DNA of 64,000 nucleotides, taken from contig OZ251578.1 in NCBI GenBank assembly GCA_965243835.1, positions 682,001 to 746,000 on the forward strand, read 5' to 3'. This DNA comes from G965202665 sp965243835. GTDB lineage: Bacteria; Actinomycetota; Acidimicrobiia; Spongiisociales; Spongiisociaceae. The notes under the pieces are model-generated. The model had not been told where the DNA came from and ran no database searches. It saw only the letters and a program-made list of their open reading frames with translations. The position numbers were made by a program, and so were the translations under genes. Positions 8,248 through 15,947 of this stretch are shown here, in pieces; positions within the stretch are counted from its first letter, which is position 1, and every line of letters starts with the position of its first letter.

Positions 8248-9209
8248 GTGGTTCATGGTAACGCTCGGTTGGCGCCGAAGGGACGGTGGGAGATGGCGGT
8301 GCGGGTGTTGGTGAAGAAGGAGGCGGTATCGCGGGTGGCGCGGGATATGGGGGTGTCGCGGGAGACGGTGTACAAGTGGGTGCGCCGCTACGAGCAGGAG
8401 GGCTGGTACGGTTTGCTGGACCGGTCTTCCCGTCCCCATGTTTCCCCGGGGCGGGCCGCTCCGGAGACGGAGCGGGCGGTGGTGGACGCCCGACGGCGGC
8501 TGCGGGCGGGCCCTGCTCGGATAGCGGCCGTTACCGGGGCGGCGGAACGGACGATTACTCGCATCCTGCGTCGGAACGGGGTTCTGCGCCTGTGGGACTG
8601 CGACCCCTTAGCGGGGAACCCAAACAGTCCCTCCGCAAGGGTTTGGGGATACGGTATGAACGCCCCTACGCCGGAGACTTGGGGCATATGGACGTCAAGA
8701 AGATCGCCGCCATCCCCCCCGGCGGGGGATGGGCCGTGCACGGGCGGGGAAACGTCGCCCAGCAGGGAGTGGGCTATGTCTTCGTGCACTCCATCGTCGA
8801 CGACCACACCCGCCTGGCCTACTCCGAGCCTCTCCCCGACGAGAAGGCCCCCACCGTGGTCGGGTTCCTCACCCGGGCGTTGGAGAACTACCGGCAACAC
8901 GGCATCCCCCATGTTCGGGCGATCATGACCGACAACCACCCCGGCTACAAACGCAGCCTCCTGTTCAAAGCGCTCCTCAAACGCCACGGGATCAAACACA
9001 TAACCATCAAACCCTACAACCCCCAACAGAACGGGAAGGTGGAACGCTACCACCAAACCCTGAAACGAGAGTGGGTCAACCAACAGGCCTGGCCCAACGA
9101 AGAAACCAGAACCCAAGCCCTCACCGACTGGCTCCACCACTACCACAACCACCGACCCCACACAAGCCTCGGAGGAAACCCACCAACCAGCAGACTGTCA
9201 ACAACCTAG
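8248..9209 (+). pseudogene. IS481 transposase, frame-disrupted
   Basis: The N-terminal third (8248 to about 8620) encodes the helix-turn-helix part: ARDMGVSRETVYKWVRR and LDRSSRPH are characteristic. The DDE catalytic core continues in the -1 frame from about 8614 to 9209, with GDLGHMDVKK (first D), IMTDNHPGYK (second D), NGKVERYHQTLKREW (E), and the end motif HNHRPHTSLGG. The switch lies around ACCCCTTAG at 8611-8620. A slip on CCC-CTT would join the frames, but IS481 elements normally have one ORF, so a one-base indel is simpler. The GTG at 8248 with GGGAGGA upstream is the likely start. Confidence 0.85.
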
Positions 9210-9226
9210 TGGCCATCTACAACTAG
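9192..9226 (-). repeat. IS481 right terminal inverted repeat
   Basis: The reverse complement begins CTAGTTGTAGATGGCCA and contains GTTGTTGACAGTCT, matching the left end. It overlaps the last codons of the transposase. Confidence 0.88.
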
Positions 9227-9667
9227 ACGCCCCCGGCAACCGCCAACCCGCCGTCGGGCCGCCGAATACGAACCCTTCATCCCCTGCTCAGACCGGACGG
9301 ACGACCTGCGGAACGACCGGAACGACCTGCCAGGATAACCGGCGAAGGCGACCAGCCGTCGGCGGAATGCCGACAACAACATGTTGGCCGCACCACCGCG
9401 CCCGCCATCTTCACGGGGAGACAAAAGAGTGGTCGGAGATGATGAACCGGCTTGGCCGCCCCCGTAGCGCAACGGGGGCGCATACTCCCGCAACCGCCCG
9501 ATCTCTCCACATCCCAGTGCCAACCCTGTTCGTTTTGCGCCTGTACAGGGGCATATACGGTGATGTTTTTTTGGCCGAATGCCCGAATCCGGCCTTTGGC
9601 CGCCGACCGGTGCTAGCCTCTCCCAGTCGGGGAGCGCAACATCCCCGCTAACGAAAGAGATAACAAG
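9227..9667. other. Non-coding stretch with one strong hairpin
   Basis: No convincing gene. An 8-bp perfect stem (GCCCCCGT at 9458-9465, ACGGGGGC at 9472-9479, six-base loop) is visible without a following T run, so it is not a classic terminator. The start has short GACC/GGACGAC tandem motifs (about 9283-9331). Confidence 0.5.
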
Positions 9668-10336
9668 ATGAAAGTGCCCTTGATGGTGCTGATGATGGCC
9701 ATGGCCATCACCGGTTGCGGAACGGCCGGGGAAACCGCCGGGGAAACCGCCCCCTCCGATGAACCCACCACGACAACCGCCCCTCCCCCGACTACCACTA
9801 CGACCACGGCCGATCCGACAACTACTACGACCACGGCCGCTCCGACAACTACTACGACCACGGCCGCTCCGACAACTACTACGACCACGGCCGCTCCGAC
9901 AACTACTACGACCACGGCCGCTCCGACAACTACCACGACCACGCAAGCGACCACTACGACTGATTGGTACAGACCGGCGAGTGAGGCGGGTACGACCACT
10001 ACGCCGCGGATGCCGACAACCACCACTACGCCGCGGAGGACAACCACCACGGTTGCCCCTTCTATGACTTGCGGCAGGGCTTTTTGGGAGGACATGGATT
10101 TGATGACTAGAACCCGCGAGGCCGTCCTCCCGAAATCGTTGCGGAACTGCTCGAAAGTCGAGTTCAACGCGGCGGTCTCCGCCTTCTCTTTGACTTTGTT
10201 CGATAGGGGCGGTTGGGATGACCCGTGCGAGTTCGCCCGCGACCTTTACTATGAAACCCAAAGCGGGTCGGTCGCCGAAGATTGGGCGCTGGATGCGTTT
10301 ATGGTGTGCCCCGATTTGGTGGGGGCTGTGAGGTAA
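9668..10336 (+). CDS. Threonine-repeat lipoprotein of unknown function
   Basis: A 222-residue exported protein. It begins with a short signal peptide and lipobox (AITGC, cysteine 17). Residues 35-130 are a Pro/Thr linker made largely of the nine-residue unit APTTTTTTA. A folded C-terminal domain of about 85 residues follows, with four cysteines (TCGRAFWED, RNCSK, DDPCEFA, MVCPD) that could make two disulfides. The layout suggests a membrane-anchored domain held away from the surface by a flexible, possibly glycosylated stalk. No family is recognised. A second lipoprotein with a similar linker lies at 47134-48186. Confidence 0.8.
   Translation: MKVPLMVLMMAMAITGCGTAGETAGETAPSDEPTTTTAPPPTTTTTTADPTTTTTTAAPTTTTTTAAPTTTTTTAAPTTTTTTAAPTTTTTTQATTTTDWYRPASEAGTTTTPRMPTTTTTPRRTTTTVAPSMTCGRAFWEDMDLMTRTREAVLPKSLRNCSKVEFNAAVSAFSLTLFDRGGWDDPCEFARDLYYETQSGSVAEDWALDAFMVCPDLVGAVR
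9810..9944 (+). repeat. Five tandem 27-bp units encoding the Thr linker
   Basis: Five copies of a 27-base unit start at 9810, 9837, 9864, 9891 and 9918. The middle three are identical; the first and last differ by one or two bases. The length is a multiple of three, so copy-number change by slippage would lengthen or shorten the stalk without breaking the frame. Confidence 0.9.
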
Positions 10337-10351
10337 TGAGTACCCCGGTTA

Positions 10352-10886
10352 TTATGTTTGCCATTCTCCGGTGATGCTGACCCATCGGGGCGCACCCCGG
10401 GGGGCGGGTTCGTGAAGCACATCGCCTACTATTTCCAACAGAACAGGATGAACCCCGGAGAGGGTGTCGGCGGGGAGGGTGTAGGTGCGGGCTATCAGGG
10501 CGGGGACGGCCTCCAAACTTGAATGGATGTCTTGGATGGTGAAGACGATGTTGCGGGCGGTCGTGGATGAATGGGAAACCGCTACTTGGATTTCGGCGAT
10601 GATGGTTGACAGCTGTCGTCTTCGGTGATAGCGATTTCTCCTCTCCAGGTTGGTTCTCCCTGTTTGCGGATTTGGAGGGTGGTCGTTCTTTTGGGGTCGT
10701 TCTCGGTGATGGATACTCCGAGAACATTGTCGGGGTTCTCAAAGTAGGTCGTGGCCGCCAGGGTGGTCGTGGTGGTCTGGCCGCCGCCGGGGGGGCGACT
10801 AGGACGGCCACGATGAAGACCAAGGCGGAGGCCGCAACGAAGACGGCGGCGAGGGCGCGGGTGCGAGAAGTCATTCTAGCGACCAT
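10352..10886 (-). pseudogene. Exported protein gene broken by two frameshifts
   Basis: Reading the minus strand in three successive frames gives one coherent product. From 10886 or 10874 comes a signal peptide (MTSRTRALAAVFVAASALVF...). At a run of seven G (10789-10795) the frame must shift to continue as TTTTLAATTYFENPDNVLGV, then SITENDPKRTTTLQIRKQ up to about 10615. A second shift gives STIIAEIQVAVSHSSTTARN and ends WVSITGEWQT with TAA at 10352-10354. All three segments have protein-like composition. The product was about 170 residues, exported, with no family recognised. The first break is in a homopolymer (phase variation or sequencing error possible); the second is not. Confidence 0.6.
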
Positions 10887-10971
10887 CAACAGCTAGTCGT
10901 CCGCCCAGCCAGGAATGGATACAGTAGGACGACAAGCGTCCGGACGATATCAGCCGGGACTACCGGGACTC

Positions 10972-12198
10972 TTAACCGGCGGTGGCCTCGGTCAGGTAGC
11001 GGTAGGCTGCCAAGGCGTATATTTCCGCGGAGCGGGCGGGGCCGGAGGCGTCCAGAAACTCGTTGGGGCTGTGGGCGCGGGGCAACATTCCCGGCCCGAA
11101 GGCGGCCACGCACGGTATGCCGGCCGTCAACTGAAAATGGGGGGCGTCGGTGGCCCCCGGGAAGGCGTCCAGCCGGGGGGTTTCCCCCAGCACGTCCCGG
11201 GCCGCGGACAGCAACGCCCCCACCACCGGCTCCTCCGGGCTGATTTCGGTGGCGGGCACCATTCCCTCCACCGTCAGTTCCGCATCCAACTCCGGGTCGT
11301 CGGCCCGGGCGTCGGCCAAAAACCGCTCAATGTCGGCGGTGAGTTGCTCCTCTGTCATTCCCGGCAGGGTGCGGATGTCGCAGGCGAACTCCCCCCGTCC
11401 CGGATACACCCCGTAGAACACGCCCCCCGACACCATCACCCCCACGTTCACGGTCGGGGCCGGACACAGGGGATGGGGGTCGAAAGTCAGATAGGACAGC
11501 AACTCCCGTTCCATCCGCTGAATGAGACCCGCCATTTTCACGGTGGCGTTCACTCCTTTGATGCGGTCGGAAATGGAGGAATGCATCTGCGTGCCCCGCA
11601 CCGTCACCCGCAACAGGGCCGCTCCCCGGGACACCAGATGCAACGACTCCCATTCCCGCTCCACCCCCGACGGTTCGCCGATGATGGCCGCGTCCGCCCG
11701 CAACAACCCGTTTTCGGCCAGCCACTTCGCCCCCAGGGACGACCCGGCTTCCTCGTCGGCGGTGAACACCGCCGTCAGGCGCCCCGGCAAGTCCAGGCCG
11801 GCCGCCGCTCCCATGGCGTAGACGATCCCCGCCACCGCCGCCTTCATATCCCCCGATCCCAAGCCGATCAGGTCCTCCCCCCGCAACACCGGATCCCACG
11901 GGTCGGTCTCCCACGCCTCCATGTCCCCGGCCGGTTTGGTGTCGATATGGCCGGACAGCATCAGGGTAGGCCCGTCCCCGCCCACCTGCGCGATCAGGTT
12001 GGGCCGCTCCTCCGCCGACCCCGCCCGCCGCACATCGGTTACGCCCAAGTCGGCCAGGCGGGAGGCGATCAGGTCCGCCGCCGCCCGCTCGTCCCCCGGC
12101 GGATTGGGGGAGGGGACGGAGATCAGGAGCCGGGCGAACTCCAAGATTTCATCTTCCCGCTCCCGCAGGTAGGCGAGCAGGGTCTTTTCGGCGGTCAT
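10972..12198 (-). CDS. M20-family zinc peptidase (ArgE/DapE/ACY1-like)
   Basis: A 408-residue di-zinc amidohydrolase. The metal ligands are visible in family order: H84 (SGHIDTK), D117 (GSGDMK), E150 after the catalytic E149 (TADEEAG), E175 (IGEPS) and H376 (PRAHSPNE). A dimerisation insert separates the halves of the catalytic domain (about 185-300). It should hydrolyse an N-acyl or peptide amide in the cytoplasm. Whether it is a succinyl-diaminopimelate desuccinylase, acetylornithine deacetylase or a broader aminoacylase cannot be said. It is divergent from the CocE-type hydrolase, with about 195 bp between. Confidence 0.88.
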   Translation of the reverse strand: MTAEKTLLAYLREREDEILEFARLLISVPSPNPPGDERAAADLIASRLADLGVTDVRRAGSAEERPNLIAQVGGDGPTLMLSGHIDTKPAGDMEAWETDPWDPVLRGEDLIGLGSGDMKAAVAGIVYAMGAAAGLDLPGRLTAVFTADEEAGSSLGAKWLAENGLLRADAAIIGEPSGVEREWESLHLVSRGAALLRVTVRGTQMHSSISDRIKGVNATVKMAGLIQRMERELLSYLTFDPHPLCPAPTVNVGVMVSGGVFYGVYPGRGEFACDIRTLPGMTEEQLTADIERFLADARADDPELDAELTVEGMVPATEISPEEPVVGALLSAARDVLGETPRLDAFPGATDAPHFQLTAGIPCVAAFGPGMLPRAHSPNEFLDASGPARSAEIYALAAYRYLTEATAG

Positions 12199-12227
12199 GA
12201 GGGGCCTCGGTTTCCGGGTCGCGGGCG

Positions 12228-12254
12228 GTTAACGCAGTTAACAGGGGATAGTAT
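12228..12254 (+). promoter_or_regulatory. Candidate operator/promoter between divergent hydrolase genes
   Basis: Two GTTAAC palindromes (12228-12233 and 12237-12242) are separated by three bases, giving an overall symmetric 15-bp site. TAGTAT at 12249-12254 resembles a -10 box for the rightward gene. The arrangement suggests a dimeric repressor site controlling one or both of the divergent peptidase and CocE genes. This is inferred from symmetry only. Confidence 0.4.
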
Positions 12255-12393
12255 CAGCCGGTGGGGACGCGGGACGGCCCAAGCCGGGATTAGTCCGTCG
12301 GATGAGCCCGTTGCCGGACCGCCGGCCCGCCGCCGTCCGCCCCGCAAGCAACCCCCTCCGCAAGCAACCCGGCCCGTAAGCAAGGAGACCAAA

Positions 12394-14157
12394 ATGCCCA
12401 ACATCGTCGCCCCCGCCCCCCCTCCCGCGGAACGGATGCCCGGTTGGGAGGTGACCGTGCACCGGAACGTTCCGGCGGTGATGCGGGACGGCGTCGTATT
12501 GCAATCAGATGTCTACCGCCCATCCGCCGACTCCGACCTGCCCGACCTGCCCGCCCTGCTGATGCGCACCATCTACGACAAACGCACCGGCATTCCCGTC
12601 TTCGGCAGCGCCCATCCCGCCTGGTTCGCCGCCCAGGGATACGTGGTGGTGGTGCAGGACTGCCGGGGACGGCACGCTTCCGAGGGCGAGTTCTACCCGT
12701 ATAAATACGAGATGGAGGACGGATACGATTCGGTGGAGTGGGCGGCCCGCTTGCCCGGCGTGGACGGCCAAGTGGGGATGATGGGCTTCTCCTACGTGGG
12801 GGCCACCCAGTTGCTGGCCGCCGTGGCCCGCCCTCCGTCCCTGGCTTCCATCACCCCCGCGTTCACCGCCTCCCAGTATTACGACGGCTGGACGTACAGC
12901 GGGGGCGCCCTGTCTCTGGCGTTCATCGGGTATTGGGCGACGTTGCTGGCGTTGGAGGAGGCCCGGCGGGCGGACGACCTGCCCGGCCGGTTGGAGTTGG
13001 AGGCCGCCCTGGGCGGCGCCCCGGTCTGGTACTGGTCGTTGCCGGTGGCCGGGTATCCGCCCTTGCAGAACCCCCACGCCGCTTTCTTCAAGGATTGGGC
13101 GGAGCACTGCACCTACGACGACTATTGGAAGCAGTGGAGCATCGACGAGGATTACAGCCGGGTGGAGGTTCCGGCCTTGCACATCGGCGGATGGTACGAC
13201 GTGTTCCTGTCGGGGACGGTGCGCAACTTCGCCGGGGTGTCGGAGTCGGGGGGCGGGGGAGCCCGCGGTCGGCAGAAACTGCTGGTGGGCCCGTGGACGC
13301 ATATGCCGTGGACCCCGGTGGGACGCTCCGGCGCCGGGGACGGTCCGTCCACCCGCGAGATCGACGACTGGTTGATCCGCTGGTTCGACGCCACCCTGAA
13401 AGGGGCCGACAACGGGGTGCTGGACAGCCCGGTCACCTTGTTCACCCTGGACGGGGGACGGCGGGACTTTGCGGCTTGGCCTCCGCCGGGGACGGTTATG
13501 GAGGACTGGTTCATCCACTCCGGGGGGCGGGCCAACTCCAAGTTCGGGGACGGAACCCTGGATCGCTCCGCTCCCGGCGACGAGCCGCCCGACCTGTACG
13601 TGCACGATCCGGGGGTTCCGGTTCCCTCGCAGGGCGGCCATTCCTGTTGCTTCGACCACATCACCCCGATGGGCCCCGCCGACCAGCATGCGGCCGAAGT
13701 GGGCCGGACGGTGCTGGTTTACACTTCCGAGCCGTTGCTGGAGGACATGGAACTGGCGGGGGAGGCGCATGTGACCTTGTATGCGGCCACCACCGCGGTG
13801 GACACCGATTTTGCGGCCCGGCTGTGCGTAGTGGATCCGTCGGGGCGGTCGGTGAACCTGCAGGAGGGGATTCTGCGGGCCCGCTACCGGGAGTCCCTGT
13901 CCTCCCCGACCCTGCTCACGCCGGGGGAGGTGTATGAGTTGCGGATCGAGTTGGGGCCGTTGGGAGCGCGGGTAGCGGCCGGTTGCCGGTTGCGTTTGAA
14001 CATCGCCTCCTCCGACTTCCCGCAGTGGGACCGCAACCTGAACACGGGGGCGACTCCGCTGACGGACGGACCCTTCGACGCCGTCCCGGCCACGCAGACG
14101 GTGTTGCACAACCGTTCCTATCCCACCCGGGTGACCCTCCCGGTGTTGCGATCCTGA
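12394..14157 (+). CDS. CocE/NonD-family (S15) hydrolase
   Basis: A 587-residue serine hydrolase of the cocaine-esterase/X-Pro dipeptidyl-peptidase class. Residues about 20-320 are the alpha/beta-hydrolase domain. The nucleophile is S133 in GFSYVG, and the acid and base are likely in HIGGWYDVFLSG and GPWTHMPW. Residues about 360-585 are the C-terminal jelly-roll domain (DLYVHDPG, VYTSEPL, LRARYRES, LRLNIASSDFPQWDRNLNTG). ATG 12394 follows AAGGAG with good spacing. It cleaves esters or amides; the natural substrate is unknown. No signal peptide is seen. Confidence 0.9.
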   Translation: MPNIVAPAPPPAERMPGWEVTVHRNVPAVMRDGVVLQSDVYRPSADSDLPDLPALLMRTIYDKRTGIPVFGSAHPAWFAAQGYVVVVQDCRGRHASEGEFYPYKYEMEDGYDSVEWAARLPGVDGQVGMMGFSYVGATQLLAAVARPPSLASITPAFTASQYYDGWTYSGGALSLAFIGYWATLLALEEARRADDLPGRLELEAALGGAPVWYWSLPVAGYPPLQNPHAAFFKDWAEHCTYDDYWKQWSIDEDYSRVEVPALHIGGWYDVFLSGTVRNFAGVSESGGGGARGRQKLLVGPWTHMPWTPVGRSGAGDGPSTREIDDWLIRWFDATLKGADNGVLDSPVTLFTLDGGRRDFAAWPPPGTVMEDWFIHSGGRANSKFGDGTLDRSAPGDEPPDLYVHDPGVPVPSQGGHSCCFDHITPMGPADQHAAEVGRTVLVYTSEPLLEDMELAGEAHVTLYAATTAVDTDFAARLCVVDPSGRSVNLQEGILRARYRESLSSPTLLTPGEVYELRIELGPLGARVAAGCRLRLNIASSDFPQWDRNLNTGATPLTDGPFDAVPATQTVLHNRSYPTRVTLPVLRS

Positions 14158-14254
14158 TATCCGGGGGTGTATATCACACGGCGGCGTTAAGGTAGCGGTA
14201 ATCTTAATTTCCGCACTGGGGCAACGGGGCGGCGCATACGGGAGGAGGCCGTAA

Positions 14255-14317
14255 ATGAAAGAGAGCGACACTCGGGAAGATGTCCTGAATGCGGAGTTGG
14301 CCAAGCGGTCCGGCTGA
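14255..14317 (+). CDS. 20-codon ORF with strong ribosome site ahead of nnrDE
   Basis: MKESDTREDVLNAELAKRSG follows a near-perfect GGAGGAGG seven bases upstream of its ATG. Its stop lies six bases before the nnrDE start, which has no ribosome site of its own. It may be a leader peptide that couples ribosomes onto nnrDE, or the stump of a lost gene. Confidence 0.45.
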   Translation: MKESDTREDVLNAELAKRSG

Positions 14318-14323
14318 GCTCGG

Positions 14324-15757
14324 ATGATTCCGGTTTTTACCGCCGGGCAGTCCCGCCTCCAGGACGAGGCCACGGAGGCGCCGGTCGAGGTTTTGGTAGA
14401 GCGGGCGGGCGCCGCGGTAGCGGGGGCGGCGGCGCGGTTGGGAGCGGGTTACGGCATGCGGACGGCGGTGCTGGCCGGGCCGGGCAACAACGGGGCCGAC
14501 GGATACGAGGCGGCCGGGGTTCTGGCCCGCCGGGGGCTGTGGGTGGACGTTTACCCGTTTTTGGAGCCGCGCAGCCCGGCGGCGGTTTGGGCGCGGGAGC
14601 GGGCGATGGCGGCCGGGGCGGCCTTTCGCTCCCCGGACGCTCCCCGCCCGGCCGGCGTGGTGGTGGACGCCCTGTTCGGAGGCGGGTTTCGGGGGGAGTT
14701 GCCCGACCTGTCATTCTGGCGGTCGGCGGGGGGCGGTTTGCGACTGGCGGCGGACGTCCCGTCCGGTTTGGACGCCGACACCGGCCGGGCGGCGGAGGGA
14801 ACCTTGCCTGCGGCCGCCACCGTCACTTTCGGGGGCCTGCGGGTTGGGCATCTGTCGGGCGACGGCCCCGACCTGTGCGGGGAGGTGCGGGCGGTCGACA
14901 TCGGCTTGGCCGAGACGGAGCCGGAGTTGCGATTGTGCGAGGAGGGGGATGCGCCGTTGCCGGTGCGTTCGCGCACCGCCCACAAATGGTCGGCGGGTTC
15001 GGTGCTGGTGGTAGGCGGTTCGCAAGGTTTGGACGGGGCGGCCACCCTGACCGCCCGCGCCGCCCTGCGTGCCGGGGCGGGGGCAGTGATGATCGCCTGT
15101 CCCCCCACCGTAGAGGAGAAGGTGCGGTCCCCCGAAATCATGACCCGGGCGACAGGCGCCGGCCCATACCTGGGCCCGGAGTGCCTCCCGGAGGTTTTGG
15201 AACTAGCAACCAGATTCGATGTTCTAGTTCTAGGCCCCGGCTTGGGCGTGACGGAAGAAACGGCGAAGTTCACGGCCGGTCTGCTCCAATCTTGGGAAGG
15301 CCCCCTGCTAGCCGACGCCGACGCCCTAAACGCCCTAGAGGGCCCGGATATGCTAAGTCGGCGGTCTCCCACGATAATCACCCCCCACGCCGGAGAGTTC
15401 CAAAGACTAACCGGTGTCAAATCCGACTACCAAGCCGCCGCCGATCTGGCGGAGCGCACCGGAGCCGTTGTCCTGCTAAAAGGAAACCCCACATTTGTGA
15501 TGGGGGAGCAGAGATGGGCGATAACCGAGGGCGGCCCCGAACTGGCCACCATCGGCACCGGCGATATCCTGGCCGGAATGATCGCCACCTTCTGGTCAGC
15601 CGGCCAAGCCCCCGAAACCGCCGCCCGCTCCGCCGCCTTCTGGCACGCCCGCACCGCCGCCCGCCTAGCCCAAACCCAAACCCCCACCGCCGACGCCCTG
15701 GCAGACCACCTACCAAAAACCACCCTCCGCCCCACCACCCGCCCAAAAATATGCTAA
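14324..15757 (+). CDS. nnr: Bifunctional NAD(P)H-hydrate epimerase/dehydratase
   Basis: A 477-residue metabolite-repair enzyme. The N-terminal YjeF domain (about 1-205) epimerises damaged NAD(P)HX; it has AGPGNNGADGYEAAGVL (NNGADG instead of the usual NNGGDG). The C-terminal ribokinase-like domain (about 215-470) dehydrates NAD(P)HX using ADP or ATP, with HKWSAGSVLVVGGS, LVLGPGLG and the catalytic TIGTGDILAGM. Start ATG 14324 lies six bases after the 20-codon ORF. Codon use changes in the last third (many CTA codons). Decayed copies of the 3' part follow at 15808 and 17805, flanking the TOPRIM gene. Confidence 0.93.
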   Translation: MIPVFTAGQSRLQDEATEAPVEVLVERAGAAVAGAAARLGAGYGMRTAVLAGPGNNGADGYEAAGVLARRGLWVDVYPFLEPRSPAAVWARERAMAAGAAFRSPDAPRPAGVVVDALFGGGFRGELPDLSFWRSAGGGLRLAADVPSGLDADTGRAAEGTLPAAATVTFGGLRVGHLSGDGPDLCGEVRAVDIGLAETEPELRLCEEGDAPLPVRSRTAHKWSAGSVLVVGGSQGLDGAATLTARAALRAGAGAVMIACPPTVEEKVRSPEIMTRATGAGPYLGPECLPEVLELATRFDVLVLGPGLGVTEETAKFTAGLLQSWEGPLLADADALNALEGPDMLSRRSPTIITPHAGEFQRLTGVKSDYQAAADLAERTGAVVLLKGNPTFVMGEQRWAITEGGPELATIGTGDILAGMIATFWSAGQAPETAARSAAFWHARTAARLAQTQTPTADALADHLPKTTLRPTTRPKIC

Positions 15758-15766
15758 GATAGACCT

Positions 15767-15859
15767 ATGGCAAGCGCAATTAAGGATCAAACCGTGAAAG
15801 CGATCGACTTAGTTCGTCTGAAAGCCACAACCTTCGTGGCGGGAGAGCAACGATGGTGA
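15767..15859 (+). CDS. 30-codon ORF, possibly leaderless
   Basis: ATG 15767 opens MASAIKDQTVKAIDLVRLKA and ends in GEQRW. TAAGAT preceded by TG (15752-15760) sits six bases before the ATG, fitting an extended -10 and a leaderless message. The C-terminal half is homologous to nnrDE (LKGNPTFVMGEQRW), so the ORF is a fusion of new N-terminal sequence to a decayed gene fragment. It may not be functional. Confidence 0.3.
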   Translation: MASAIKDQTVKAIDLVRLKATTFVAGEQRW

Positions 15860-15945
15860 TAACCGGAAGCCGCCCAGAGTTATCCGCTACCGGCGATATC
15901 TTGGCCGGAAGGATCGCCGCATTCTCGGTTGCGGTCGAGAAGGTT
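15808..15945 (+). pseudogene. Decayed copy of the nnrDE 3' region (copy 2)
   Basis: This stretch aligns with about 15466-15602 of nnrDE: CTGAAAGCCACAACCTT, GGAGAGCAACGATGG, and ACCGGCGATATCTTGGCCGG match LLKGNPTF, GEQRW and TGDILAG of the intact gene, with substitutions, indels and stops. Same orientation as the source. It ends at the start of the TOPRIM gene. Confidence 0.7.
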
Positions 15946-15947
15946 GT

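Larger units (their letters stand above)
8139..9226 (+). mobile_element. IS481-family insertion sequence
   Basis: The element is bounded by inverted repeats of about 35 bp at 8140-8174 and 9192-9226, with a DDE transposase between. Both ends carry ACTAG (8139-8143 and 9222-9226), consistent with the known IS481 preference for NCTAGN targets. Length is about 1.09 kb, normal for a single-gene IS481. The transposase frame is broken, so the copy is either dead or depends on frameshifting. It sits in non-coding DNA between the HNH gene and a lipoprotein gene. Confidence 0.9.

Noticed and set aside
9458..9479. Rho-independent terminator after the IS element
   Set aside because: The stem is good but no T run follows on either strand.
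9613..10167. Val-rich minus-strand ORF
   Set aside because: It is the antisense of the Thr repeats (ACG/ACC read as CGT/GGT) and has no start signals.
12505..14373. 622-codon minus-strand ORF opposite the CocE gene
   Set aside because: High-GC shadow; Gly/Arg/Pro-rich, no family motif, while the plus strand has a complete enzyme.
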